This document shows, one piece after another, positions 39,452 through 48,889 of a DNA stretch of 64,000 bases. The translations under genes were made by a program, and so were the position numbers. The DNA lies in NCBI RefSeq assembly GCF_020035535.1, contig NZ_CP083350.1, positions 754,501 through 818,500 on the forward strand. Direction: 5' to 3'. Source of the stretch: Ensifer adhaerens. GTDB taxonomy: Bacteria; Pseudomonadota; Alphaproteobacteria; Rhizobiales; Rhizobiaceae. The number at the start of each line of letters is the position of its first letter. The first letter of the stretch is position 1. The notes beneath the pieces were generated by a model. That model was given only the letters and a program-made list of their open reading frames with translations, had not been told where the DNA came from and made no database searches.

Positions 39452-40600
39452 TTACGCGACCCGCTTTGCCTTTTCCTGATTGATGAGCGCCTGCGTCTCG
39501 ACATCGAGCCTGCGCGCGACCGCCTGCCCCTCGCCATCGAACAGATGGCAATGCTCGGCCGGCAGACGCAGGTGCACGCGCTCGCGGGCGGAAACCGGAT
39601 GCGTGCCACGCACGACCGCGGTCATGTCGCCGCCGTTTTCAAGGCTGATATGGACGTGACTTTCGGTGCCGAGCCGTTCGACCAGGCGCACATCGCCGAC
39701 GAGGTGACCTTCCTCGGCCGAAACCAGCTCGATCTTGTCCGGACGAATGCCGAGCGTCACCGACTTGGGCTTGGCGACCGGTGCGGCCGTGAGCATTTCG
39801 AGCGTGAGCGGATGGGCGAGACCTCCGCCGGCAAGCGTCACCGAAGTATCGGCCTGCGATGTCACCTCGGTCGTCACGAAGTTCATGCGCGGCGAACCGA
39901 TGAAGCCGGCAACGAAAAGGTTGGCCGGCTGGTAGAAGAGTTCGAGCGGCGTGCCGAACTGGCTGACCTTGCCCTTGTCGAGCACCACGACACGATCGGA
40001 AAGCGTCATCGCTTCCACCTGGTCGTGGGTGACGTAGATCATCGTCACGCCGAGACGCTCATGCAGCGCCGCCAGTTCGACGCGCATGGTGACACGAAGC
40101 CCGGCATCGAGGTTCGACAGCGGCTCGTCGAGCAGAAAGAGTTTCGGTTCACGCACGATCGCGCGGCCGATCGCCACGCGCTGACGCTGGCCGCCCGAGA
40201 GCTGGCGCGGCTTGCGGGCAAGCAGCTCCTTGATGCGCAGGATGTCGGCAGCATTGTCGACGCGCCGATCAATCTCGTCGCGCTTCATGCCGTTCAGCGC
40301 CAGGCCGAAGGACAGGTTCTTGCGCACGTTCATGTGCGGATAGAGCGCGTAGTTCTGGAAGACCATGGCGATATCGCGCTTGGCCGAGGCGACGTCGGTG
40401 ATGTCGCGGTCACCAAGGTGGATCGAGCCACCATCGAGATCCTCGAGACCGGCGATCGAGCGCAGCAGCGTGCTCTTGCCGCAGCCGGACGGACCGAGGA
40501 AGCAGACGAACTCGCCATCGGCGATATCGAGGTTGATACCCTTCAAGACTTCGAGCGAACCAAAGCCTTTGCGCAAATTGTCGATGCGGATCGCTGCCAA
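39452..40600 (-). CDS. Sugar ABC transporter ATP-binding protein (UgpC/MalK type)
   Basis: A 382-residue ATPase that energises the CUT1 transporter. It has Walker A (GPSGCGKST, ~37-45), the signature LSGGQRQRVAIGRAI, Walker B KLFLLDEPLSNLD and a C-terminal OB-fold regulatory domain (~240-370). The start is TTG at 40600: GGAGGG stands five bases upstream and the protein begins normally (MAAIRIDNLRKGFG). It is first in the operon, directly after the double LacI operator. Confidence 0.92.
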   Translation of the reverse strand: MAAIRIDNLRKGFGSLEVLKGINLDIADGEFVCFLGPSGCGKSTLLRSIAGLEDLDGGSIHLGDRDITDVASAKRDIAMVFQNYALYPHMNVRKNLSFGLALNGMKRDEIDRRVDNAADILRIKELLARKPRQLSGGQRQRVAIGRAIVREPKLFLLDEPLSNLDAGLRVTMRVELAALHERLGVTMIYVTHDQVEAMTLSDRVVVLDKGKVSQFGTPLELFYQPANLFVAGFIGSPRMNFVTTEVTSQADTSVTLAGGGLAHPLTLEMLTAAPVAKPKSVTLGIRPDKIELVSAEEGHLVGDVRLVERLGTESHVHISLENGGDMTAVVRGTHPVSARERVHLRLPAEHCHLFDGEGQAVARRLDVETQALINQEKAKRVA

Positions 40601-40654
40601 CGGGCCCTCCCTGCCGGCGGTGCACTGCTATGACCATCAGCCCGGTCGCAGCAC

Positions 40655-40695
40655 AAAGTTAAACGTTTATATGCACGATAAAAACGTTTAACTTT
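40655..40695. promoter_or_regulatory. Double LacI-type operator before the galactoside operon
   Basis: AAAGTTAAACGTTT (40655-40668) and its exact reverse complement (40682-40695) each contain the palindrome AAACGTTT. The two centres (40664.5 and 40685.5) are 21 bp apart, two helical turns, placing both sites on one face of the DNA. The block is 55-95 bases upstream of the TTG start, where it would cover the promoter. Confidence 0.8.
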
Positions 40696-40753
40696 CTTGT
40701 AAAGCGAAAAATCGCGTCGATCGGATTTTACCGCTGAAGACACGGTAGACAGC

Positions 40754-40781
40754 AAAACGGCCACCTGAGGGCGGCCGTTTT
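40754..40781 (-). terminator. Terminator of the amino-acid/aminotransferase operon
   Basis: AAAACGGCC (40754-40762) pairs with GGCCGTTTT (40773-40781) around a 10-base loop, 70 bases after the minus-strand stop at 40851. On the plus strand it is followed by GACTTTTT, so it could also act in that direction. Confidence 0.65.
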
Positions 40782-40850
40782 GACTTTTTCGTCAGATGGT
40801 TAGAGCAATTCCGGGAAAAATGTGAAGCCGATTTCCGCCCGGAATTGACG

Positions 40851-43800
40851 TCATCTCGAAGCCAACCGCCCAAGCGTATCGTCCAATGCATCGAGGAAAC
40901 GGTCGCAATCCTCAGCACTGAAGGGCGCCGGCGGCTTCACCTTCAGCACATTGTGGTGCGGCCCCTCGCTGCTCAGGAGAATGCGGTGCTTGCGCTTCAT
41001 CTCGGCAATGACGAAATCGAGCTCACGCGCAGCCGGCTCCTGCGTTTCGCGGTCACGCACCAGCTCGATGCCGTTGAAGAGGCCGTGCCCTCTGACGTCG
41101 CCGATGATCGCGTGCTTTTGAGCGAGTGCCCGTGCACCGTCCATCAGCCTGTCGCCGACGACGCGGCAATGATGCATCAGCCGCTCGTCACGGATGACGT
41201 CGAGCACGGCAAGGCCGATCTCGGCCGAGACCGGATTGCCGCCGAAGGTGTTGAAATACTCCATGCCGTTGGCAAACGAGGCCGCGATCGCTTCGGTCGT
41301 GACGACCGCCGCCATCGGGTGGCCGTTGCCGATCGGCTTGCCCATGGTGACGATATCAGGCACGACGCCCTGGAGTTCATGCGCCCACATGTGCCTGCCC
41401 ACACGGCCGAAGCCGACCTGTACCTCGTCGGCAAGGCAGAGGCCACCGGCGGCGCGCACATGCGCATAGGCCTCGCGTAGATACCCCTCCGGCAGCGATA
41501 GCTGCCCGCCGGTTCCAAGAATGCCTTCGCTGAAGAACAGCGCCGGGCGTCGACCAGCGGCAGCGAGAGCCGCAACCTGGTTGCGCACGTCTTCGGCATA
41601 TTTCAGGCCCGCATCCACATCGCCATAGCGAAAGCGCCCGCGATAGAGATCCGGCATTTCGGCGACCTTCACATGCGCCGCCTGCCCCTCCCCGCCCTTG
41701 CCGGCGAATTTGTAGGGGCTGACGTCGATCAGGCTCGACAAATGGCCATGATAGGCGTGGTCGACGGTGATGATATCGCGATTGCCGGTATAGGCACGCG
41801 CCAGCCGGATCGCGAGGTCGTTCGCCTCGCTACCGGAATTGACGAAGAAGCAGACGTTGAGCGGGTCCGGAAACTGCGCGGCGAGCCTGCGGGAATATTC
41901 GACCAGCGAATCGTGCAGGTAGCGCGAATTGGTGTTCAGCCGCTGCATCTGCGTCTGCGCGGCTTTGACGACGCGCGGGTGGCAATGGCCGACGTGGCAG
42001 ACATTATTGACCATGTCGAGCCAACGCGTGCCTTCCTCGTCGATCAGATGCGCGCCCTCGCCGCCGACGATCTTCAACGGTGCAGCGCTATAGGCAATGC
42101 TCAGCGACCGGCCGATACGACGATGGCGCTCACGCACGAGAAAGGCCTTGTCGCGCGGGACGATCACCGAAACCGGGACCGAAAGGCCGAGGACCACGCT
42201 CGGGTCCGGGCTCACCTCGCGCCAGACCTCCCACTGGTCGCCGACACCGACGCCATGCATGCGGCCGCCAAGGCCGAGATGGTCAGTGACGACCTGGAAA
42301 TGCAGATGCGGCGCCCAGTTGCCGTTTTCGTCCGCGGCACCGAAGGCCGCGAAGACTTCGCCCTTGGCGATCGCCTGCCCCTCGGAGAGCTTGGCAATGC
42401 TGTCGCGCGACAGGTGGCCGTAGAGCGTCCAGAAGCGAACGCCGTTTTCGATGTCGTGCTCGAGAAGTACGGTCGGACCGAAACCATGCGCGACGGCATC
42501 GTCATGAATGAAAGCGACCTTGCCGGCAAAAGACGCCGAGACCGGCTCGTCTGCCGGCGCGAAGATGTCAACGCCGAGGTGCACCGAGCGCCTAGCACCC
42601 TCGATTGCCGTCGCATAGGCGTCGCCCTGATAGATACCACGGTCCTCGCCATAGAGGCCGATGCCGAAGGTGGCGCCGTCGCTGCCGATCTGCGCCGCAA
42701 TACGGGCGTCGGCTTCCGCCGCGTTGAGGCTCGACCATTGCGCGGCCTCCGGGCCGGCGGCGGAGAAATCGAACACCTTCACCTTCGGCTTTTTGACCGA
42801 AGGGCGAACGATCGGCGCGAATTCATGCGCGTTCCTTTCCAGCCAGCGAACCACTTCCGCGGCATGCGGGATAGGCGCAAGGCCGCAGGCATCGCGGATG
42901 CGCGCGATGGCAATCACGCGATTTTCGCATTGCAGGCGGCTCAACTCGCGCCAGACATCCTCCTGGCTGACGAGCAGATACGTATTCTCGGGATTGTCGC
43001 GGATCTGCTTTGCCGCCATGCGCATGCTGACGGCGTAGCGGGTCTTGACGAGATCAAAGACCAGCTCGACTTCCGTTTCGGTTAGCGGATTGACCTGATG
43101 GTAGGCCCCGGCGAGGGCAGCAATCGTGCCAACCGGGTCGTCAGAAGCGATCAGCGCGTAGGCCGATGCAACGGCGACCTCGATGACGCGCCAGGTCTCG
43201 ACCATGTCGCCGAAATCGAGCAGGCCGCTGACCATTCCGTCATTGTCGAGCAGCACGTTGTAGTCGTTGGCGTCGTTGTGAATGACCTGCACCGGGCAGG
43301 TCGCAAGGCGCGGCAGAACCGTTGTGGCGAAATGATCCAGAATCGCATCGACTGCCGCGCGCTTGTCCGCGCCGTCGATCAATTCCACATGCTTGCGGTG
43401 CATGTCGGCGCGTCCAATGTCCCAGGCATAAAACCGCTTCGCGCCGGCATGGACGAACCCTTCGAGGCTGCGGTCGAGCCCGGCCAGCAGGCGACCGAGG
43501 CTCTCGGCGCTGGCGACATTGCGCACTGCCGCCTTGGCCCAGATATCGCCCTGCAGCCAGGAAAGAAGCCGCGCCATGCGCCGGCCGCGAAGCTCGATCC
43601 CGCTTGTGACAGCTCCGGAGCGATCGCGAAACGCGCGGGAAATCGACAGATCCGTCGATTTGGCGGCAAGGTGTTCAAGCACCGCCACCTGCATGTCGAG
43701 TTCGTCCGCATCACCGGCCGCATGCAGCTTCAGCAGGAACTCGCCACCATCGGTGGCAGTGACGCGATAATTGAGATCGTGCTCACCCGGCAGCGGCGAG

Positions 43801-43886
43801 AGGCTCGCATCGATGCCGTAGGTCTCCTTGAGCCAGGCACGGATCATCGCCAGTTCCTGCTCGGTTCTCAAATCACGCTCTGCCAT
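40851..43886 (-). CDS. Three-domain APH kinase / M23 fold / class III aminotransferase-like protein
   Basis: A 1011-residue fusion. Residues ~1-330 are an APH/homoserine kinase-like domain with the catalytic loop [12 protein letters not shown] (~204) and the metal motif DFGD. Residues ~400-560 are an M23/LytM fold with zinc-ligand patterns HLGVD and HLHFQ; it has no signal peptide, so a murein role is unlikely. Residues ~575-1011 are a class III PLP aminotransferase with the lysine in [11 protein letters not shown], closest by motif to the AGXT2L1/AGXT2L2 phospho-lyases. Kinase plus lyase suggests phosphorylation of a hydroxylated amine followed by loss of phosphate and ammonia. ATG 43886 is chosen over GTG 43910. 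It is last in an amino acid uptake operon. Confidence 0.85.
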   Translation of the reverse strand: MAERDLRTEQELAMIRAWLKETYGIDASLSPLPGEHDLNYRVTATDGGEFLLKLHAAGDADELDMQVAVLEHLAAKSTDLSISRAFRDRSGAVTSGIELRGRRMARLLSWLQGDIWAKAAVRNVASAESLGRLLAGLDRSLEGFVHAGAKRFYAWDIGRADMHRKHVELIDGADKRAAVDAILDHFATTVLPRLATCPVQVIHNDANDYNVLLDNDGMVSGLLDFGDMVETWRVIEVAVASAYALIASDDPVGTIAALAGAYHQVNPLTETEVELVFDLVKTRYAVSMRMAAKQIRDNPENTYLLVSQEDVWRELSRLQCENRVIAIARIRDACGLAPIPHAAEVVRWLERNAHEFAPIVRPSVKKPKVKVFDFSAAGPEAAQWSSLNAAEADARIAAQIGSDGATFGIGLYGEDRGIYQGDAYATAIEGARRSVHLGVDIFAPADEPVSASFAGKVAFIHDDAVAHGFGPTVLLEHDIENGVRFWTLYGHLSRDSIAKLSEGQAIAKGEVFAAFGAADENGNWAPHLHFQVVTDHLGLGGRMHGVGVGDQWEVWREVSPDPSVVLGLSVPVSVIVPRDKAFLVRERHRRIGRSLSIAYSAAPLKIVGGEGAHLIDEEGTRWLDMVNNVCHVGHCHPRVVKAAQTQMQRLNTNSRYLHDSLVEYSRRLAAQFPDPLNVCFFVNSGSEANDLAIRLARAYTGNRDIITVDHAYHGHLSSLIDVSPYKFAGKGGEGQAAHVKVAEMPDLYRGRFRYGDVDAGLKYAEDVRNQVAALAAAGRRPALFFSEGILGTGGQLSLPEGYLREAYAHVRAAGGLCLADEVQVGFGRVGRHMWAHELQGVVPDIVTMGKPIGNGHPMAAVVTTEAIAASFANGMEYFNTFGGNPVSAEIGLAVLDVIRDERLMHHCRVVGDRLMDGARALAQKHAIIGDVRGHGLFNGIELVRDRETQEPAARELDFVIAEMKRKHRILLSSEGPHHNVLKVKPPAPFSAEDCDRFLDALDDTLGRLASR

Positions 43887-43903
43887 TTTGCCTGCCTGTC
43901 CTG

Positions 43904-44596
43904 TCACCACGAAACCCGCCGCCCGTCATAGGCGCGGAAACTGCCGCTATCGGCCAAACCTGTGCTGTCGATGATCGCCTTCAGCCCGGCCGCGCTCGCT
44001 TCCACCGAAACGACGGCCTCGCTGCCGCCCATGTCCGTCTGCACCCAGCCGGGATGCAGCGAGACGACGGAGATCCCGTCGGCCTTCAAATCCTGCGCGA
44101 GCTTGACCGTCGCCATGTTCAGCGCCGCCTTGGAGCAGCGATAGGCATAGTCGCCGTCGTCATCGTCGAGCGTGCCTTCGGCGAGCGACCCGGCGCGGCT
44201 GCTGATATTGGCGACGACGCTATGTTCGCCGGCGCGCAGGTTCGAAAGGAGCGCCCGCGTCACCAGCAGCGGCGCTAGCGCGTTGACCCGCATCACATCG
44301 AGAAAATCATCCGGCTCCAGCGTCGCGAGGCCGCCGATATCGCCGCGCACAGCCGCATTGTTGATCAGGAGATCGATCGCGACGCCCTGGAGCGATAGCC
44401 CCAGAGCGTTGATCGATGCCGGATCGGCAACGTCCAGCGCCAGCCGATCCGTCACCCCTTCAGTCGGGACCGGTCCCCGCTGGCAGGCGACCACCCGCCA
44501 ACCGTCCTCGGTGTAGAGCCGCGCGAGCTCCGCGCCGAGCCCGCGGGAGGTGCCAGTGATCAGCACCGTGCGGGGTCTAGCGGTGCTTGATGTCAT
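43904..44596 (-). CDS. Short-chain dehydrogenase/reductase
   Basis: A 230-residue SDR of the C-factor/sepiapterin reductase-like type. The NAD(P) motif is TGTSRGLG (~14-21), NNAA is present, the catalytic serine is in NISSRAGS and the YxxxK is YRCSK. Its start overlaps the permease gene by 20 bases and the fusion gene starts 18 bases after it, so it is an operon member. It may oxidise or reduce an aldehyde made by the downstream phospho-lyase-like enzyme. The substrate is unknown. Confidence 0.83.
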   Translation of the reverse strand: MTSSTARPRTVLITGTSRGLGAELARLYTEDGWRVVACQRGPVPTEGVTDRLALDVADPASINALGLSLQGVAIDLLINNAAVRGDIGGLATLEPDDFLDVMRVNALAPLLVTRALLSNLRAGEHSVVANISSRAGSLAEGTLDDDDGDYAYRCSKAALNMATVKLAQDLKADGISVVSLHPGWVQTDMGGSEAVVSVEASAAGLKAIIDSTGLADSGSFRAYDGRRVSW

Positions 44597-46232
44597 ATTT
44601 CCGCTCGATCATGTTGACGAGGCTGGCCGCGGCCAGCGTCAGGAAGATGTAGAAGATCGCCGCCGAGTTATAGGGTGCAAACGGCAGAAAGCTTGCCGAC
44701 TGGAACTCGCGCATGCGCTGGGTGATGTCGCGGATCGACAGGATCGACAGTAGCGACGTGTCCTTGAGGATCGCGATCAGTTCGTTGCCGAGCGGTGGAA
44801 TGATGATGCGGAAAGCCTGCGGCAGCACGACGAGGCGCGCCGTCTGCCAGCGGTTGAGGCCGATACTGCGTGCCGCTTCGACCTGGCCGACGGGGATGGC
44901 GTTGATGCCCGAGCGGAAGATTTCGGCAAGATAGGCCGAATAAGCAAGCGCCATGGCGACGATGCCGCGCATGAGGTTCGGCGGATCGAGAACCCCTTGC
45001 GTCGCGTCCTTCAGCGCCCCGCTCAAGGGCAGGCCGACATAGAGCACGATCACCAGCATCGGAATGCCGCGGATCGTGTCGACGATGAACTCCGATCCGA
45101 TCGCCAGCGGATGGCGCTGATGCAGGTAGCCGCCGAAAGTGAGTAGGCCAAGGATGATCGCAAGGACGGCGACGGTGACGCCGGCGGCACGATCGCGGTC
45201 GTTCAGTGCCTCGGTCTTCCAGAGGACGGGCATATCAGCCGGCGCGGAAGCAGCTGGCAGCAGCGCCCCCGAAACGCCCTCGCTCTTGGCTATCGAGGCG
45301 AGCGCCTCGGCCGGGCCGACAAAGGTGCGCACCGGTGTTTCCGTCTGCGGTGCACCGTCATACTGGCCGAAGCGCACGGCGCTGATCAGGCCCGCCGGCG
45401 TGTTGGTGACGATACCGACCTTGCCGTCCAGCGTACCGGCCAACACGTAGGTGTCGCGCGGCTGCATGAGGAACCAGCCGGCTGAAACGGCCAGCACCAG
45501 CGTGGCAATCGAGAAATAGAGGCTCGTCCTGACCGTCGAATGCAGTTGCAGCAGCCCGACCCAGACGAGCCCCATGAGCGCTGCGAGAAGATAGGCGGCG
45601 ATCGCCGCACGAATGGTGGTCGCCACACCGGCCGCAAAGGCGATGTGGGCGAAGAAGAAGACGAAGACGAGACCGGCGCCGTTGACCAGGCCGATCATCC
45701 AGCGGGCGACGCGCCGCGCCTTTCCATCGGAAGGGGCATCGTCACGGCCGCTCAGGAAATGGAGACCGAGGCCAGCCAGGGTAACGGCGAAATAGGCAGG
45801 AAACAGCCAGGCCTCGACACCCTGCACCATCAGATCCGCAGCTTCGGTCAGTTGCCGCGGGGTCATGCCCTTGACGATCAGCGTAGACTTGAACGGATCG
45901 ACGCCATTGGCGACGACGGATGCGATGAAGGGATGGATATTGTGGCCGATGACGAGAACGGCGGCCGCAGCGAGATTGAGCAGCGCCGCCACGTTTGCCA
46001 AGCGCGGACGCGGCGCTTTCGCGCGCGACAGCACGAGCACGGCGATACCCGAGGCGAACGCGATCGCCAGCGCCAGAAAGCCCGGCACGAAGGCTGACGA
46101 GCCGTTTTCGACACCGAGGATCGCCTTCAACGAGCGCTGATAGTCGCCGGAGGAAATGAAGAGATAGATGATGAAGGGCAGCGCGGTCAGGATGATGAGA
46201 TTGCTCGGACGCACGCTTCTCAGGAACGACAT
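44577..46232 (-). CDS. Polar amino acid ABC transporter permease with enlarged N-terminal region
   Basis: A 551-residue permease, about twice the usual length. The C-terminal ~190 residues are a normal HisM/GlnP permease domain with the EAA loop (VGQVEAARSIGLNRWQTARL, then VVLPQAFRIIIPPLGNE). The N-terminal ~350 residues hold several more hydrophobic segments and an apparent extracytoplasmic domain (KVGIVTNTPAGLISAVRFGQ to FVGPAEALASIAKSEG). It lies 74 bases after the binding protein, with a palindrome between. No ATPase gene is in the operon. Confidence 0.85.
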   Translation of the reverse strand: MSFLRSVRPSNLIILTALPFIIYLFISSGDYQRSLKAILGVENGSSAFVPGFLALAIAFASGIAVLVLSRAKAPRPRLANVAALLNLAAAAVLVIGHNIHPFIASVVANGVDPFKSTLIVKGMTPRQLTEAADLMVQGVEAWLFPAYFAVTLAGLGLHFLSGRDDAPSDGKARRVARWMIGLVNGAGLVFVFFFAHIAFAAGVATTIRAAIAAYLLAALMGLVWVGLLQLHSTVRTSLYFSIATLVLAVSAGWFLMQPRDTYVLAGTLDGKVGIVTNTPAGLISAVRFGQYDGAPQTETPVRTFVGPAEALASIAKSEGVSGALLPAASAPADMPVLWKTEALNDRDRAAGVTVAVLAIILGLLTFGGYLHQRHPLAIGSEFIVDTIRGIPMLVIVLYVGLPLSGALKDATQGVLDPPNLMRGIVAMALAYSAYLAEIFRSGINAIPVGQVEAARSIGLNRWQTARLVVLPQAFRIIIPPLGNELIAILKDTSLLSILSIRDITQRMREFQSASFLPFAPYNSAAIFYIFLTLAAASLVNMIERKYDIKHR

Positions 46233-46266
46233 TCATTCCTCCGGGGGCATAGATTAGACAGACGGA

Positions 46267-46290
46267 GGACCCGGAGCATGCTCCGGGTCC
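46267..46290 (-). promoter_or_regulatory. Perfect 24-bp intercistronic palindrome
   Basis: A perfect 24-bp palindrome, GGACCCGGAGCA followed by its complement, lies between the binding-protein stop (46307) and the permease start (46232). Such hairpins in ABC operons commonly stabilise the upstream message or partly terminate transcription, giving excess binding protein over permease. The role is inferred. Confidence 0.6.
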
Positions 46291-46306
46291 GATCGGCATT
46301 GAGAAC

Positions 46307-47053
46307 TTACTTCAGGCCCCAATACTTGTTGACGAGTTGGTCGAGCGTGCCGTCGTCCTTGATCATCTTCAGGCCCTCGTTGAAGGCCGCGACGTTTTCG
46401 TCGCCCTTGCGGAAGACGAGGCCGAGCGGATCGGATTCCAGGTCCTTGATGGCGACGACGAGCTCGCCGGCAAACTCACGCTCGTAGGCGGCCGCATTGG
46501 CGCCGTTGATGACGACGCCGTCGACGTCCTTGTTTTTCAGCGCGATAATGGCGGCGCTGAACGTATCGTAAGCGGCGACGTTCTCCTTGCCGACGACACT
46601 CTCGGCGACCTGGGCATCGGTCGTGTTCGCCTGGGCAGAGAGCTTTCTGCCGGCCTCCTTGAAGGCTGTAAGCGTGATGCCCTGATCGTCAGCCCGCATC
46701 AGCACGGCCTGGCTGTTGACAATGTAGGGATCGGAAAAATCCATCGCCTTCTTGCGTTCCTCGGTGATCGAGACGCCCGATGCGACGAGATCGAAGCTGC
46801 CCTGGTCGAGGGCTGCGAAGATGCCGTCCCAGCCGGTCGTGATGAACTCTGCCTGGCAGTTGATCTTGGCGCAGACTGCGTTGACCACGTCGACGTCGAA
46901 GCCAACGACCTGTCCGGTGGCCGGATCGATGCTCTCCATCGGCGGCGAGGTGGTGTCGGATCCGACCTTCAGCAGCTTGCCGCCGAGATCGGCGGCATGG
47001 GACACGCTCGAAGCAAGGGCCGCAATGGCCAGGGCAATCATCAGTTTCTTCAT
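46307..47053 (-). CDS. Polar amino acid ABC transporter substrate-binding protein
   Basis: A 248-residue family 3 solute-binding protein with a signal peptide at ~1-20 (MKKLMIALAIAALASSVSHA). The family signature is GFDVDVVNAVCAKINC, then WDGIFAALDQGSFDLVASGV and SITEERKKAMDFSDPY. Bound ligands are usually amino acids or opines. The neighbours suggest a hydroxylated or amino-alcohol ligand, but this is inference. It lies 20 bases downstream of the LacI gene. Confidence 0.92.
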   Translation of the reverse strand: MKKLMIALAIAALASSVSHAADLGGKLLKVGSDTTSPPMESIDPATGQVVGFDVDVVNAVCAKINCQAEFITTGWDGIFAALDQGSFDLVASGVSITEERKKAMDFSDPYIVNSQAVLMRADDQGITLTAFKEAGRKLSAQANTTDAQVAESVVGKENVAAYDTFSAAIIALKNKDVDGVVINGANAAAYEREFAGELVVAIKDLESDPLGLVFRKGDENVAAFNEGLKMIKDDGTLDQLVNKYWGLK

Positions 47054-47072
47054 GGTTCTCCTCCTTGGATGA

Positions 47073-48146
47073 TTAACTTTGGATCAGGCGGCCGCCGAGA
47101 TTGTCGGGCTGCCGTGCGATCAACGTTGGCCTGAACACCTGCCGCAGCGCCACGGGGTCGTCCCCCTCCATCCGGCGCAACAGGAACTGCCCGAGCGTGC
47201 GGCCGAGCACCTCGATCGGCTGGTAGAAGGTGGTGATCGGCGGCGTGAAATAGGCACTGACATTGATATCGTCATAGGCGATGACGTCGACATCGACGCC
47301 GATCTGGCGCCCAAGACTGCCGAGCCCCGAGAGCACGCCGAGCGTGGTGGATTCGTTGATGCAGACGAAGGCGGTCGGGGTCTCCTCGACCTGCAGGAAG
47401 TCAATGGCCGCTTGCCGGCCGAAATGGGTCGAGAGATCGCCTTCGGCGATCAGGTCCATCGGCGCGTCGAGACCTGCCTCGCGAAACGCCCGGACGAAGC
47501 CGTCGATCCTGTCGAGCGCATAGGACAGCCGCCGCTCAGGATTGACCAGCGCAATCCGACGGTGGCCGCCCGCGATCAGCCGCGCGGTCGCCGCATGCGC
47601 GGCCCATTCGTTGTCGATGTCGACATGGGCATAGTCGAGATCCTTGCGGCAGCGGCCCATGGAGACGAAGGGAAAGTGCTCGGTGACGAGCAGATCGATG
47701 CGGGGATCTTCGGCGAGAATGCCGGAGAAGATCAGCCCGTCGGCAAGTCCCTGATCGACGATGCGGCGCGCCGCTTCGGCGCCGTCGGCGGCGTCGCGGA
47801 TGACATGCACCGACATGCGATAGTCCGTACCGTCGAGCGCCTGGCTGATGCCGCTCAAGGTCTGGGTGTATTCGACGCCGTCCCATTCATAATCGCGCGC
47901 GGCAGTCACCGGCATCAGCACCGCGGCTTGAAAGCTCTTGCCGGTACGCAGTGCCATGCCACGGGCGTTCGCCTGGTAGCCGACCTCCCGCGCCGCCTTG
48001 TAGATGATGTCTCTTGTCGCCGGGGCGACCACGGGGGACTCGCGCAACGCCTTCGAGATCGTGGCGATGGAATAGCCCGTCATCTCGGCCAGGGTCTTGA
48101 TCGTCGGCGTCGGTGTGCGCCGCGCCCTGTGCATCTCCGTCGCCAT
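47073..48146 (-). CDS. LacI-family regulator of the amino acid/aminotransferase operon
   Basis: A 357-residue LacI/GalR regulator paralogous to the one at 33661-34713. The helix-turn-helix PTIKTLAEMTGYSIATISKA shares nearly the whole recognition helix with its paralogue, and the first strands of the sensor domain and EWDGVEYTQTLSGISQALDG are also very similar. It heads the operon, and two AAACGTTT palindromes lie 50-90 bases upstream of its start. A LacI regulator controlling an amino acid transporter is unusual. Confidence 0.88.
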   Translation of the reverse strand: MATEMHRARRTPTPTIKTLAEMTGYSIATISKALRESPVVAPATRDIIYKAAREVGYQANARGMALRTGKSFQAAVLMPVTAARDYEWDGVEYTQTLSGISQALDGTDYRMSVHVIRDAADGAEAARRIVDQGLADGLIFSGILAEDPRIDLLVTEHFPFVSMGRCRKDLDYAHVDIDNEWAAHAATARLIAGGHRRIALVNPERRLSYALDRIDGFVRAFREAGLDAPMDLIAEGDLSTHFGRQAAIDFLQVEETPTAFVCINESTTLGVLSGLGSLGRQIGVDVDVIAYDDINVSAYFTPPITTFYQPIEVLGRTLGQFLLRRMEGDDPVALRQVFRPTLIARQPDNLGGRLIQS

Positions 48147-48197
48147 GCACCCTCCCAGGCGTCAGCATCTCCTTGAGCATAGAGGTAACAGCCAATA

Positions 48198-48234
48198 AAA
48201 ACGTTTTCAAGAAAAATAAAAACGTTTTTATTTT
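48198..48234. promoter_or_regulatory. Double LacI-type operator before the second LacI operon
   Basis: AAAACGTTTT (48198-48207) and a perfect 22-bp palindrome (48213-48234, core ATAAAAACGTTTTTAT) have centres at 48202.5 and 48223.5, again 21 bp apart. They lie 52-88 bases before the regulator start. The arrangement mirrors the one at 40655-40695. Confidence 0.78.
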
Positions 48235-48412
48235 AAAGAGAGGACGCGAATGCCGGGTGGCCTTGCTCCCAATACGCGCTAGGAGAACAGAACGGGCCGT
48301 GTCGTGCAGAGTCATGCGCGATCCTGGCTGCCTTTTGAAGAGCCTTTCGTTTCAGAAGGAATTGCAGACCTTCGCAGTCCGGTATCTGTTGCAGCCTATC
48401 GAGCAACCGGAT

Positions 48413-48776
48413 TTGACCGCCACGCTTCATCATATATCCTTCGGCGTCGCCGACATCGAGCGCGCGGCCCGGTTCTACGATACCGCATTGGCGCCGCTTG
48501 GCTATGTGCGGGTCTGGGACGACATTCGGCCGGGCGAGGCTGACCAGGTCGTCGGCTATGGCGCTCCAGGGGGCGGGGACAAGCTGGCGATCAAGCTCCG
48601 CCGGGAAGGACGAGGGGCCGGATTTCCACCTTGCCCTTGCGGCACCGAACCGACGGGCCGTCGACAAAATTCCATCAAGCCGCCGCGGCCGGGAAAATGG
48701 CGCACCCGGCCTGCGGGTCCACTACGGGCCCAACTACTACGCCGCCTTCGTCATCGCCGGAATGAAGATACAATAG
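48413..48776 (+). pseudogene. Decayed VOC/glyoxalase-family gene
   Basis: The reading begins as a typical VOC domain (LHHISFGVADIERAARFYDT, then APLGYVRVWD). At about 48600-48612 it must shift one frame to continue as KDEGPDFHLALAAPNRRAVDK, shift again at 48670 for FHQAAAAG, and return for ENGAPGLRVHYGPNYYAAFV. The frame then ends at a TAG (48774-48776) without the usual C-terminal metal-ligand segment. Several frame changes plus a lost end indicate a pseudogene. Confidence 0.7.
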
Positions 48777-48889
48777 ATCAGCGCGAATTTGTTCAGCTTC
48801 AATGTGGTCTTGAATTGGACCAATCCGATCTCTCTTCGCATCGAGTTCTCCGACCGGTCGACGACCGCCCTCCTGAGGGTCCATATGGC

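Noticed and set aside
41673..43085. 470-residue plus-strand frame opposite the fusion gene
   Set aside because: Antisense to conserved kinase, M23 and aminotransferase motifs, with no domain of its own.
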